Positions 23,392 through 34,811 of a DNA stretch of 51,000 bases are shown piece by piece (position 1 is the stretch's first letter; each line of letters begins with the position of its first letter). This stretch comes from Cristatella mucedo. Taxonomy: Eukaryota; Bryozoa; Phylactolaemata; Cristatellidae. The notes beneath the pieces were generated by a model, which had not been told where the DNA came from, did no database searches, and worked only from the letters and a program-made list of their open reading frames with translations. A program made the translations under genes and the position numbers. The stretch covers positions 3,960,001 to 4,011,000 of the forward strand of contig WPIO01000015.1 of NCBI GenBank assembly GCA_009760855.2. Reading direction: 5' to 3'.

Positions 23392-23577
23392 GAGCCGTGA
23401 TGGCACACTAGGTAAGGCGGTTGCTTTCACGGCCTCGGTCCCGAGGTCGTGGGTTCGATTCCTGCGGTGGGGCGATTCTTTATCGCCACTGCAAGTGCTG
23501 GTGATAGCCGTAAAGGCTCTTCTGTCGCTATACAAAAAGAGGCTGTTTAATCAGCTAGGATTTATTTATTTATTTAA
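23392..23577 (+). mobile_element. SINE family A copy 1 (tRNA-headed)
   Basis: Head GAGCCGTGATGGCACACTAG (A-box-like) and GTCGTGGGTTCGATTCC (perfect B box GGTTCGATTCC). Body CGATTCTTTATCGCCACTGC and GATAGCCGTAAAGGCTCTTC. Tail TCGCTATACAAA...AATCAGCTAGG then (ATTT)n. TAACGG lies on both sides, a possible target duplication. Confidence 0.93.
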
Positions 23578-25084
23578 CGGAAGGGTGCCTAACGACAAAA
23601 TTACCTTTGATAAAGACTGCCTAACGATCTTAAGCCAAAAACAAGTGGCACTCGCACGCCAGATGTACGACATTGAGCTTAAGCAGTACATTGCCCATCT
23701 GGTCTGGTTGGGCCCCACCTGGATTCATTGAACTTGTTAAATTTTCTCAACGAAGGCGTTTACAAAACCCTTGTTAAAAGAGGAGCTCGTGGCGTTTTTT
23801 ACTCTACAGCTTCCGGGGCCCTAACATCATTTATGAGTAGCGACCAACGTTAAAAGGTTATTACTTCTGCTGCATTCTCCATGCTCAGTCACATGCTTCT
23901 GGTAGCTATAACAACCAGGCCGGTCAGACTTGTCAGAAGTTATACAAGCGACCTCTACAACTTCTAAGCAAATTATTGTTAGCTAAAGTTAGTTCTCATG
24001 CTGTTTCTGGCCTGCTTCCCATGAACTAATAAGATTTAGAATGAAAGCTTGCTGATCTGAACCATTTAAAATGAAAAGGCTATATCTCGGCTATATCCAA
24101 CCAGATGGCATTGTGCGACTGTCACGGCTATGGATTTCATTCGGCACCCAAATTAATTGCCAGGTTCAGATACTTAGGTCTGATAATTAGGGCCAGATAA
24201 AATCTGCAAGAAAGTGCCAAAATCTTAACAAAGAGGACCACAATCTGCAAGAAATCTTGCAAAAACGCCTCCATATGTGCAAAAAATACCTTTATAGAGC
24301 CAAAATGTGTGCAAAAGAGGATATAATATGTGCAAAATTCAAAAATCAACTCAAAATGTATCTCTGTTAGCCAGTGCATATTAAGCCAAACACTGCATTG
24401 GTACGATAGGCTACATATTACCTAGCATTGCGCAATGCTAACATACGTCTTAAGATAAAGATATGCATGCTATTGCCACACACGATATCGGTCAGGTCGG
24501 TCTTCAAAAGAGGGGTGAAACTAAACCAAGTCTCTTGCTCAATGACCCGGACCCGTCAAGATATAAAAGCTATGCAGCAGGCAACCAGTAAACTGTGCAA
24601 AAAAGTGTCCAAAATTGGGCCAATACAGCTGAACTGACAGTGGAATTTATATCGAGTTATCAGAGCCCTGGGAACATGCATGAAAAAGCATAAGGAAAAA
24701 AGTAGACTATCCGTCTCGGGGTTTGAATCCAGGCCCACCGAGGCCAGGAGCAAATGTCTGAAGCCTCGTTCAGACCAGCTAGGTGCCAGAAAAAGGGACA
24801 TGTCACCAGTCCCCACAGATAAGGGATGGGTGTTAGGCGGTGATAACTCCTGGTCACGCCGGGCCTGGTTACCGAGTAGTACGATCGGCCCTCTCTCCAA
24901 TGAGCCATCCGTACTAAAAGTAATCGATCCTCTAACAGTGCAACAGCTAATTAAACTGCTGACCCCGTTGAGTACGTCTATCGACTTGCATTGATGAGAA
25001 CAAGTATTCAAGGATATCGACATGCATGCTAAAAAACCACCTGGACAAATGGCCTATTCAATTGTGTTTGGAATAGGGTTTAGG
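23578..25084. other. Unassigned DNA
   Basis: A plus-strand open stretch directly after the SINE (to 23,731) and overlapping frames at 24,556-25,023 look protein-like in places, but I recognise no family. A B-box-like GGGGTTTGAATCC at about 24,718 may mark another repeat. Confidence 0.35.
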
Positions 25085-25170
25085 GTATTTCAAGCGCTGC
25101 GTAAAGTGGCTATAAAGAGATTCGGTTCTCTGAGGGTTCTATACAAATGTATTATTATTATTTCATTATT
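25085..25170 (+). mobile_element. LINE/SINE 3' tail fragment
   Basis: GTAAAGTGGCTATAAAGAGA, TTCGGTTCTCTGAGGG and TTCTATACAAATG(TATT)n. It resembles the family 1 tail with the GCTATACAAATG-type end seen in SINEs. Confidence 0.75.
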
Positions 25171-25472
25171 ATCGATCGTCGGATCGCCAAAATTGCAACA
25201 ATGCAGCAACTAGCAGCTCTACGTAAAAAACATGCAAGATTGAATGAATAACTGTTCCCAATGAAGGTGTGGTAGCTGATATCTAGGTAATGGTATACAC
25301 CTGGGTATTAGCACTCACTCATTTGACTGACATAAAACACTGTCACTCGCTCATACACCACCGTAAAAAAATTGCACTCCCTCTGTCGTAAAACAGTAAC
25401 GATGGCGAGTCCTTACTAACCGGTATACCTGCATAGGAAGCAGCACCAGCAAGACACCGATTATAAACGTAC

Positions 25473-25646
25473 CTCACTGTGTAACTGAGCCGGTGACAGC
25501 ACGTTGCACCCACTAGGGTTTTCAAGCAGCAAAGTGCCGTGCTCATTGCGGTCTGCATAATAAATATTCTTGTATCTGCAGTTAGCGTTCCGAGCATCTG
25601 AAGCCATATTCTTAGGTGTTGCATCCTGTTGGCTGCTGGCTTCCAC
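25473..25646 (-). CDS. IARS1: IARS1 exon (last found): second C-terminal repeat, N half
   Basis: 174 bases, 58 codons. After a variable linker (VEASSQQDATPKN...) it encodes YKNIYYADRNEHGTLLLENP and SGCNVLSPAQLHSE, matching the second animal IARS1 repeat. The acceptor is TTCCGCTAG|G and the donor is GAG|GTACGT. The frame runs into a stop soon after the donor, so one further coding exon of about 40-50 codons is expected at lower coordinates; I could not identify it. Confidence 0.88.
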
Positions 25647-26832
25647 CTAGCGGAAATAGAATCGATGAAAGCACACACTGCTAGTACAAGGGCTTACAGC
25701 ATCTGCAATTAAGTTTCTTTGGGTAAGCCATATTGCCAAGGACTAGCAAATGAACTTGCTAACTTTGCTAGGTTCGCAGCTAATGCAGCAAAAAATAGAC
25801 AATTTGCATTCAAACATGACTACATCCAAAACTTCACCGATCAGGCAAAAGGTCAGGGCCAGTGGTGAGGCAGACTAACTAACAGTCTTTACTCATGCTT
25901 ACACGTGCTTGTCCATACAGCAACTCAGCGAAAGGATGTGAAACGGCTTAACTTCAAACATATACGACTGTCTTTTTATCTACACGGTCAAGCCTGAACC
26001 CAGAGCCGGTCGTGTTAAAGGGAAAAAAAGGTTACGGCGAGCTTAGATAGGTGAGATAAGAGTCCGACTACAGACAAACACATAACTCGTGAAACAGAAC
26101 TGAGAATATGGCTGAGTGACATGCTCACGTCACTGCATTACGCCTTGCTGATGTGTTGCTACCAAGCCTTCTAGCGAGGCATCGATCAGAGGACATTTAG
26201 GCCAAGCCTTGACCTATTGACAAAGTTGGTCGGAATACCGAAAACAGTGCCAAGATCTTATTTATATTAGAAGCACCCCCAATGGGAATTACACTAGCAA
26301 TACCAAAATGCATTGTAATGTATGGCCACAAGGCCTGTGCTCAAATATCCTACATTCACTTACACAGACCCGCCAGCATCCCCAAGACGTAAGATCACGG
26401 TTCAGATCGCAGCAAAGGTCGTCAAGTAAGATACACGTTTATGTGCATGGACCTCCGAGAGCCCTTGCAAAGACATGCAGGGCTGGGCATCGTTTACACA
26501 TCTTTGAGCACTCCACTATTCCCGGTATGTTTACATTGTTCATGGAATGATGTGTACTCTTGAGGACGTCTGCCTGCTGACATAACCCTACTGTGCCTCG
26601 AGGTCCAATCATTCGTCATGCGATATGCATACTCGCAGTTGTACAAATTAAAATTAATCTACCAGGAATCTCTATGTACACCGAGAGATACTACAGCACT
26701 CCCAAATAACAAGCAAAGAAACCTGGCTGAAAGCCGGAACCTCATGGCCCACCTACCGAGATACGAATCTACCTCCATCCTTAGCAAGGACCCTGCAACC
26801 AGCTAATGCGCCTCTTAAAAACTGGCTTAGAC
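25647..26832. other. IARS1 intron, unassigned part
   Basis: Lies between exons 25473-25646 and 27107-27217. No other feature recognised before the SINE at 26,833. Confidence 0.6.
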
Positions 26833-27021
26833 CTACATAAATAAATAACAAATCCTAGCTGATTCAACAGCCTCTTTTTGCATAGCGACAGAAGAGCCTT
26901 TACGGCTATCACCACCGCTTGCTCTGGCGATAAAGAGTCGCCCACCGCAGGAATCGAACCCACGACCTCGGGACCGAGGTCGTGAAAGCAACCGCCTTAC
27001 CTAGTGTGCCATCACGGCTCT
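26833..27021 (-). mobile_element. SINE family A copy 2
   Basis: The reverse complement of copy 1 with few differences. Plus-strand AATCCTAGCTGATTCAACAG, ATAGCGACAGAAGAGCC, GGAATCGAACCCACGACC (B box) and TGCCATCACGGCTC. It inserts in the IARS1 intron in the same orientation as the gene, 86 bases from exon 27107. Confidence 0.93.
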
Positions 27022-27106
27022 ACCTAATGATCGATAGCTGCACACCCACGGCTAAGTTGATGGATAAAAATCCATATTAAGACAAGAGGATGATCATGAG
27101 ACTTAC

Positions 27107-27217
27107 TACTTTCAAAGTTTTGGTGTCCAAGTCGGCGACCGTTGCAATGGCACTGACTTCGCGTGACGATTCGTGAATAGTAAATCCTCTGCCGTCTAGA
27201 CTGAACAGCTGTCTCAC
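27107..27217 (-). CDS. IARS1: IARS1 exon: first C-terminal repeat, C half
   Basis: 111 bases, 37 codons, phase 0 on both sides. It encodes VRQLFSLDGRGFTIHESS and then VADLDTKTLKV, aligning with the FG-x-K/R...D...L-x-x-K-T-L pattern of the repeat. The acceptor is TTTTGCAG|G and the donor is AAAGTA|GTAAGT. It is separated from the previous exon by a 4.4-kb intron. Confidence 0.85.
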
Positions 27218-29134
27218 CTGCAAAACAACACCCGAATAACTGCAAGAATGTAACATGGTATTCAAGGGCTACACGTGCTTAGCTCGAATGCTCTTTCTGT
27301 TGAGAGCAGTTGGCGTGCATAGAGTTACAAAAAACACATAGGAAAATGTAGAGCTGTGGTTGCCATGGCTAGCACATCCAACGATAGAGTGCAAATCTAT
27401 AACTGATGCAAATAGGCCACAATCAATGGAATGATCAAACTAAAGTCAAATTTCTTCATAGGCATAGCCTTTACATGCATAACCTCTCTGGAAACATTGA
27501 AATTGTCAAAACCAGCCATTTTTCCCCGGCATACTACATAACCTCTACTAGCTCATTAAAGAATAACGTCTTTCACTTATGCTTACATAGACGTTTGGCT
27601 TGCTTCATCAAAGCCGAACCGTATCTGACCAATGCAACTATACTTATCATTTGTTATATTTATGCATTCCCAACTTTATTCTGCTCTAGAAATTGTTGTT
27701 CTCTATCATTTGGTCGTATTTCTAAGAGCAGCAAACAAGGGACCCAGGCTTTACCAGTCACATTATTAGATGCCGTCGCCATGGCAAGCTACGGTTCCTG
27801 TGGTGGCCTGCTTGCACCCAGCAGAGCTCACGGATTTCTACTTCTGCCACTTGCCCTCCAGGCGATATTTCGTGACATCTTTTTTTGGTCGGTCGACTAA
27901 ACAACATTTTGGATAACACTGGCATGGAAATAAAAACTTGTTGTCAGCTGATTTCAAGTCAAGTTTCTTGTAAATACTTGCAGGAATCACCGTCTTGGTT
28001 CAGAGCCTTAACATAAATCATTGGTTCCAGCTTTACGTGAAAGGGAAGAAGTAGCACTTTCTGGCTGTCGAAAGAAGAGGCTCTCGGAAGTTGTCACTCC
28101 AAGGCGCAAAATGTGTTTGCTCTGGCTAGTCATTCTTTCGGTAATGGAGAGCATCACCGCGAAATACAAAACAATGGTATTTTGTGCAGCCACCTTAAAA
28201 TTCAAGCCGAGGGGCAATGACCTTTAAATCGCCACATATCTGCCACTGGTATAATTGATCATATTTGATTTCATCGTTAAGGAATTTTCATGCTTCCATA
28301 GGTCTCCTTTCATCTGTACAGAATTCGCAACCGACAAAGAGGAAAGTTTCTTTCCATTGCGAAGTAAAACTCATTTTAAACTGTGGTTCGATAAATCAAT
28401 GAAGAGTCTCCACTTAAGTATGGAAGAAACTCTTTTTCACGGTGCCTATACCACGAAAATGCAGCGGCCGGCGCGAGAAAAATTTCTCTCTATTAATCTA
28501 GAGGCGAGGGGTTCAGCCGGCTGTTTGGGCAGGTCAAGTCTCCCACTAAGTCATCAAGATCAGATTGTGACATTTGTTTGGGTGTTGGAACATCAAAATT
28601 GTTGCAGTTGTCATCAACATCACCTTCAGTTGAACTAAAATAACTGTATATCATCAAGTGTAACAGTAACTCCCTGTCACTCAGAACTCCCTCATCACTG
28701 CCAGTAAAGGCGGCCTTACTGACAGAAGATATTGATATTCAATGTTATGCTTATTCTTCTTGCTGAAGCCCTGCACGTTAGTGAAGCAGCAATTAAAATC
28801 CAAAACATGAGCTTAACGATGTTCTCCGTGTAATCGCAGATGTAAATGCATTAGAAATTAAAAGTGTACATAAAACATAGCAAACAACAAGTGCAATGGC
28901 AGCTCTCTTGGCAGCTCACGATATCTTCGATGGCCAAATCTGTTTCTGAGCGCTTCTTGTTTCATGTAATGGCACTCAGTGCACTTGCTTAGGTCCTGAC
29001 TTTGTGGGAGAGTTTACAGCATTGCCCCCAATAGCAGGTCATCCGGGAAGCCTGTGGAGTATGGTGGCATCGATGGGTACGTCCTGGTTCTCTGTCTGTC
29101 TCTCCCTGTCTCTCTCGCTCTGTGTCTCTGTCTC
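27218..29134. other. IARS1 intron, unassigned part
   Basis: No recognised elements. Open frames of up to 164 codons (27406-27900, plus) show no family motif. TCTG/TCTC low complexity lies at 29,085-29,145. Confidence 0.5.
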
Positions 29135-30090
29135 TCTCTCAACAACGTAACTGCCAAGCTCACAGTAGGCTTTTATTTTTCCATGCAGATGACCATCGGT
29201 AGTTCCTGTGCTCTGACCTTTCCTTGCCTTCCAGTACATTAACTCTCTCACTCCACTTTCAACGTGTATTGCCGACATTTGCAGTTGGCTGGTTGCTAAC
29301 TTTCTCAAAGTGAATAATGATAAAACTAAACTTAATGGAATAGGCAAACTTACCAGAAATAGGAAAACCTACACCTCAAAACAAAATTGGCTGGGCTATG
29401 GCCCTTTGCAGCCTTTGCATGGAACCTGGGTGTCCTGCTCGAAAATAACCTTTTCTAGATAAGCAAATTGGCCCCACAGCCGGCAGCATATTCTGACCTA
29501 CTTTATACTGCACAAACTCCGGCATGTTAAGAATGGGTAATACAGCCATGCTGGTACCAGCTGGTCCGTGCATTTTTTTTAACATCTAATGTCGAGTAGT
29601 ATAATTCTTCTGTTGCAGGTCCTCCAACCTGCACATAAAGAAGCTTATAGGTGGTGAACCACTCAGCAGCTGGTCTGGCATGCCATGAACATAGAAACTG
29701 CTACATTGTGCCATTTCCTCTAACTGCACTGGCTCCACATCAAGCAGAAGTTTGACATATACGGTCCGGTCACACTTACATGACCCTCGATTCTCTTGCT
29801 CTGCTCTACCTACAGTAAATACTTCCTAATCAGCCATCTAATCTCTCCATTTGTATCACCTCCTACTGGTTGTTTAGCTGTACCTCTAACCAACCATACA
29901 TCTCTTCGAGGCTGCATCTCAGGTCTGCATTCATCTTAGTCTGGACTTGCTAATGCTTGACATCTTATCACGAACTTACCCCCTCGATTAGACACTTAAA
30001 AAAGCTCAACACACGCTCTTCCTCACAGCATTTGCTCCATCCATGTCAATTTCTCTTCATGTGCTTAGGCCTCCAACCACACACACCACC
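29135..30090 (+). mobile_element. Old, degenerate CR1-like LINE copy
   Basis: NNVTAKLTVGFYF followed by ATGCAGATGACCATCGG aligns with the LADVIAKHNLGFHFYADD region. CIADICSWLVANFLKVNNDK follows in frame remnants (29,240-29,340), then fragments like ACTGCACTGGCTCCACATCA (LHWLP). No intact frame and no clear tail. More diverged than the other copies. Confidence 0.75.
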
Positions 30091-30592
30091 CCAACAAACA
30101 TTGCACACATTAATTATTATCTCTAAAAAGTGTATGTACATTCTTTACACCATAGATAAAGGCTCGAGAAAGATATTTTGTTGCCATGGGGTCTAGACGG
30201 ATGCTAACGAATTATTCTTAGCATACCAGCCTTGCATGCGATATCGATAGAACCTAGCAGGCAATCAAAAATAATGCCTGTAGGCAGCATTTTGCTTTGG
30301 CTGAGCATTGCTCGTACAAATTGTTGAACTCATTTGTTTGACATTACATACACTCATCCGCATAAAATAAATATTTTTAAATGGCCCCCTTCAATTCGTT
30401 CATCTTCCGATAGATATTTGGGTACATTTCTTCTGCCGGATGCAATAAAATGAAATGCAATAAAACTGAGCTGGCTATAATCACCACATGACCATGATAG
30501 GTTGCACGACTACCTCTGTGTAAGCACAGCCACAATATAAGCACAGAAAACCATCTGATGAGGAAAATGCACAGAGATATGTTCAAACGTGT

Positions 30593-30596
<4 letters not shown>

Positions 30597-30676
<80 letters not shown>
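30597..30676. repeat. (GT)n microsatellite
   Basis: About 80 bases of uninterrupted GT inside an IARS1 intron; on the gene strand it is (CA)n. Confidence 0.97.
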
Positions 30677-30677
<1 letters not shown>

Positions 30678-31656
30678 AGTACTAAATCGAGGTATCTCAT
30701 CTAGCTGAAGTTGAACTATGCACACGGGCTTATATATAACCAAAAGCACATTGTAGCTCTCATGATGCAAAATTAATACACTGCCGTGGGCTGGGTGATG
30801 GCTGGACATGAGATTTTGCACTACCTATGCTGCTGTGGCAATTTCTTATCAGCCACATCAAAACAGTAAGGTCGATCAAACACAATATATTCAAAACACA
30901 ATGATATATATACGGCACAGTGACACTATGCACTAATTTCTCACTCAGCAGTTCGCTCAGATTCGAAGACAGCCTGCCAAGTGGCACAAAGCACTTCGTT
31001 TTGCAGGAGAGCACTAATAATAATTAGAGCGTTGCGCTATCTGGTGTGCATATTAGTTCCATCAGTGGAGATCTCCAAAACCTATGGAACACAGAAAACT
31101 CCCCCTGGATTTTTTTGTGGCTAGTTCTTGACAAACACTCGGGGTTCTGCATTTTCAAACGAGTTTTCCTGATGAAAAAGTTACAAAAGTGGAACCTCGT
31201 CTCATTATTCTGACAACCGAGGAAAACAGGTTCATTAACACAGTGCTACTTTGAATTATGGTAGCTGCCTTAACGGGTACGGATAGAGGCCTCCAGCTGA
31301 CGCCTGATTTTGGCTCATCCAAGGTTATTTGCTTAATTAGCTATCTATTTGGCTTAAACGATGCCTCGAACATAACAGCTACTCGTAGTGGCAGAGGGCT
31401 TGGAGGTAGGTCGAAGGCAGAACAGAGTCGAAGGAAACGCTCCGACAACCGATTTCATTCCGTGCTTATGAAATCCCTTTACACATTGTTTACGTACATT
31501 CTGAAGACGAAAGTACTGAACCGACAAGAACAGCACAAGAGAAAACGGAACCTACGTGTACATAGCTAACTAAGGAAGCCACAATGTTCAGCGACAATCA
31601 TTGTCATGTGACAGCTTCCTATGTGAATCAGTCAAATGGCTTCTGTCTACACTTAC
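30677..31656. other. IARS1 intron, unassigned part
   Basis: AT-rich DNA with a 103-codon plus-strand frame (31258-31569) lacking any motif. Ends at the exon 31657-31839 donor. Confidence 0.5.
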
Positions 31657-31839
31657 CCTATCGTATAGCTGACTGAGCGATAGCAGCGCGCCGCTGCTGC
31701 TCGGATTCTGCAAAAGAACCACGGCAACCTTGCCATCATACTCAACATTTGCAAAGGGCACTGCAGGACGAGATGGTGACGGTAGAGGCGAGTCCAGCTG
31801 CCGTGGAACGATGACAAACTGCACTTTGTAGTCTTTAAT
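31657..31839 (-). CDS. IARS1: IARS1 exon: first C-terminal repeat, N half
   Basis: 183 bases, 61 codons. It encodes IKDYKVQFVIVPRQLDSP and then VVLLQNPSSSGALLSLSQL, ending YDR. The LLQNP core matches the first of the two related animal-specific repeats that follow the synthetase body. The acceptor is TTGCCAG|A and the donor is GATAGG|GTAAGT. Confidence 0.9.
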
Positions 31840-32036
31840 CTGGCAACAAAAAAAGGGAGAGAGACCTCAACCACAGCCAATGTCCAGGCACTTTGGATGG
31901 AAGCTGGCCGAACGATAGCCATGCTCATCGAGTGCCACCGCCAATCGTTGAGTATGAATGACACGAACGTGCAAACACGCTCGTGCCGCACTGCAAGACA
32001 GAAGAAAAAACTATTCGGCCAGAGCAGTACGCCTAC

Positions 32037-32210
32037 CTCGGCATTCTCCTCTACGATCAGGTTGCCGGCAGCAACAGCGCCGGCATCAAACCTCTTCATG
32101 GGTTGGCGAATTGTGGCAAAAATGAAATCGTAGTGCTCACTCACGATGGCTGCTAAGGCATCTGGAGCTGAGTACAGGATATGTATGTCGTCGCTGGGTT
32201 GCAGTCCAGC
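32037..32210 (-). CDS. IARS1: IARS1 exon: SEHYDFIFATIRQPMK
   Basis: 174 bases, 58 codons, phase 0 on both sides. It encodes AGLQPSDDIHILYSAPD, then SEHYDFIFATIRQPMKRF, then a variable alanine-rich stretch ending LIVEENAE. The acceptor is TTTCTAG|G and the donor is GCCGAG|GTAGGC. Confidence 0.95.
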
Positions 32211-33104
32211 CTAGAAAGGAAGACGAACGATACGGCATTTCATAAATTGACTCTGCAGTCCCCCAATTTAAGCTAAGCAATAGCAGCCCACAGACATGTA
32301 CAAGTTATTGATGAAAAGGCGGCAGCCAGCATACACTGCATGAGCCGATCGAGCATGCACAAGCACAGGCGAGCCATACAAGTGCAAAACAAAGCACAAG
32401 GGATACGACTAGCAATCATTTTTAACGTCGCGATGCAACAGGTGTATTATCATAAGGCCGAGGGGGCCAGCCCGGAGGTGGCAATCACACTCTTGTTACA
32501 AGAAACTTGTAAAAGCACGTGGTCAACTTGACGTGAAAAAGCTTTGAGAAAGAGTGCATAGGTCTGGTCATCGACTGGTCATCGACTGGCGATCAAATAG
32601 TCATTACAATGGGAAGTATTCATGAGCACTTCAGTAGCTTCGAGCCGTCAAGGCTAATTATAAAATTTCGAGTTCGGGAAAGAAAATAGAAACAGCTCTT
32701 TTGCACTAACCAAGGTGGGCACAATCAAAGGCAGCTACCGAGCCCGAATCAGAAAGGTGCCCGAAGCCAGGCCAATGCTGAGCCGAAGCAATCGAGCAAC
32801 ACTACAAGGTTGCCGCGATGGAGAGTCAAATGTTCGGAGTCGTTTACTTTGGGCACAACTGCCTACTTCCGTGCAGCGTAAGTGGCGCCCCACAGTAAGC
32901 GAAGGAGGAGGGGAGCTCTCTAAGCTATATTGAGGGGCCGAGCATGGCAATCTCCAGCTAAACGCAAAAATAGGTGTGCCCATAGACGAATGCTTCTGCG
33001 ACACCTTTACAGTGGGGTCTGTGGGTGACACGATGCATATCTTCTATGACAACGGTGGCCATACCGATACCAACTGCATTTAGGTAGGGCTTTCTTTACA
33101 GCAT
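32211..33104. other. IARS1 intron, unassigned part
   Basis: Intron between exons 32037-32210 and 33501-33703. A short near-repeat CTGGTCATCGACTGGTCATCG lies around 32,568. No elements recognised up to the LINE tail at 33,105. Confidence 0.5.
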
Positions 33105-33175
33105 CACTGAAGTCCCTAGAAAGAGATTAAGCTCTCTAAGTGTGCTATACAAACGTATTTATATTATTATTATAT
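33105..33175 (+). mobile_element. LINE/SINE 3' tail fragment
   Basis: CTAGAAAGAGATTAAGCTCTCT, then AAGTGTGCTATACAAACG and an ATT tail. The end of family 1 type in the GCTATACAAA variant. Confidence 0.78.
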
Positions 33176-33500
33176 CGACAAACGAGGGTACTCAACAAAA
33201 GACTCAAGGTAACAGCCACAGAAAGAAAATAGGTGATATCTGTATGCTAAATTTAGGGACACGGATAAAAAAGGAGTGCTAGCAGAGCAATGTCAATAAT
33301 GATAAAAAGACACTTGCATAGCAAATCCAGAGAGAGCTAAACCTCTGTCTAGGCACTTGACTAAACAGGCCGTGCAGGAATGCTGACTGTCACAATGTCA
33401 GCCAACGCGATGGCAGCAAAAGCACACTAGAACGGCGGCAGAATCCAAGCATCTAAAACTGGACAGAAACCGAGTGCCAAAACAGAAGCCAAGCGCCGAC

Positions 33501-33703
33501 CTTTTTCCTCAAACGCTGAATGCGGTTGATGAACTCGCGGGCCAGTCCTTCATTGGTGGACGACGCGTCTTCCGACACGTCCAGAAGTATGAGGACTTGG
33601 GCATCTGCATGCACCTCGTACCTGCCCGTGGCTGCCCCACTGAATGCAAACGCCACCTTGAGGTCATCAGGCCCGAGCGTGTGGCCCAGCACGTCCAGCC
33701 GAC
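33501..33703 (-). CDS. IARS1: IARS1 exon: YEVHADAQVLILLDV...INRIQRLRKK
   Basis: 203 bases. It encodes RLDVLGHTLGPDDLKVAF, RYEVHADAQVLILLDV and EGLAREFINRIQRLRKK, matching the animal IARS1 block ending in RKK. The acceptor is TCTGCAG|GT. The donor is AAAAAG|GTCGGC, unusual after +2, but the join to AGLQPSDDI in the next exon is in frame and matches the family. Confidence 0.93.
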
Positions 33704-33956
33704 CTGCAGAAAGACACGGCCATCAGCCTTCGCTTGAGCGGCAAGTCACGTGAGAACATGAGCCACAGCAGCAGCAGCGATGCCGCTGCAGCCAATTGGA
33801 AAAATTGCCATCGCCGGATGGGCAGATGCACACAGATGCACTAGCTGCACCAGCTGCACCAGCGAGCCGGGTGCGTGCAAGCCAGCCCACTTAACTCGGT
33901 GCTTTCAATCTGCACATAGCCGGAAGCCGCACTTCGGCTAATGCACCAAAGCTTAC

Positions 33957-34131
33957 CAGTGCTCTGGAATTCGATCAGCTGTGCCTCGCTCAGATTTTTG
34001 AGCGCTTCCTTCACTGGCACGGCGTCACCCTTCAGTCGCAAGCCCAGCGCCCTGTGGTCGGGCTCAGCCTTCAGCTTGACACAGTATTGCTCTTTGTCCG
34101 CAGTGGCCGTCACCTTTTTCACATTGAGCTC
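33957..34131 (-). CDS. IARS1: IARS1 exon: ELNVKKV...AEPDHRALGLRLKGD
   Basis: 175 bases. It encodes ELNVKKVTATADKEQYCV, KLKAEPDHRALGLRLKGD and LSEAQLIEFQST. It corresponds to the C-terminal extension of the eukaryotic and type 2 IleRS anticodon-binding region. The acceptor is CGTCGCAG|G and the donor is CACTG|GTAAGC. Confidence 0.95.
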
Positions 34132-34299
34132 CTGCGACGAGCGTGCAGCAAGAGCAGGCAGCAAATCAGTTATGATGGGCACGTACGACACCTGCCATTC
34201 CCCATCCATGCCTGGAAATCGGCTGGAGCAGCAGCAGATGCTGCCACGACACAGGTGTGGTTAATATATTGCATGATCTATTAATAAATTATAGTGACA

Positions 34300-34350
34300 A
34301 TTATAATGATAATAATAACAGCGTATATAGCACTAGCACCCTAAAAGAAC
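34300..34350 (-). mobile_element. Possible diverged LINE/SINE tail
   Basis: Minus strand GAGATTCGGTTCTTTTAGGG then TGCTAGTGCTATATACGC and an ATT-like tail; recognisable but weak. Confidence 0.4.
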
Positions 34351-34811
34351 CGAATCTCAAAATAACATGCTCAGAAATTAACGCAAAAGCATTATGGTCA
34401 TTAAAGGTTTGGCCAAAGCATGAGAGGAAACACTGAATTCGGATGATAAGTAGGGTAAAAAGATACGCTCACATGAGCGCTACACACAAGCATATAGCTC
34501 TTGCCCAAAGTTTTGACGTGCACACTTTCTGAAAACGCGAACACATTAATAAAGAGAGAATCACACTCGATTTGGATTAGACTTCACAGCCAGTGCATAG
34601 TTCTGCAACCGAGTGTCTCTGGAGAGTGGGCTGGCTGGCTGAAGGCATGCGTGCCAAACTATTAGACAATACCCCAAAGCCATAGGCGTACGAAAAAAAT
34701 AGATGCAGGAAATTAATCTAAAGCATCGGTCTGATTAGCCCAGTTCGGAGCAAGAAAGTCGATTAAAGCGATGCTAACTCAGGCGGCTCCATTTGCACAA
34801 TACTATAATTA

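Noticed and set aside
23578-23731. Protein-like open stretch (ITFDKDCLTILSQKQVALAR...) after the SINE
   Set aside because: No family recognised, no splice or start context, and its length is possible by chance.
24690-24905. Possible further tRNA-derived repeat around GGGGTTTGAATCC
   Set aside because: Only one B-box-like string, no matching A box, and no second copy in the window.
25343-25419. Frame just after the IARS1 exon at 25,473 with a CAG acceptor at about 25,420
   Set aside because: It would need a 54-base intron, far shorter than any other here, and the in-frame peptide stops after about 25 residues with little resemblance to the family.
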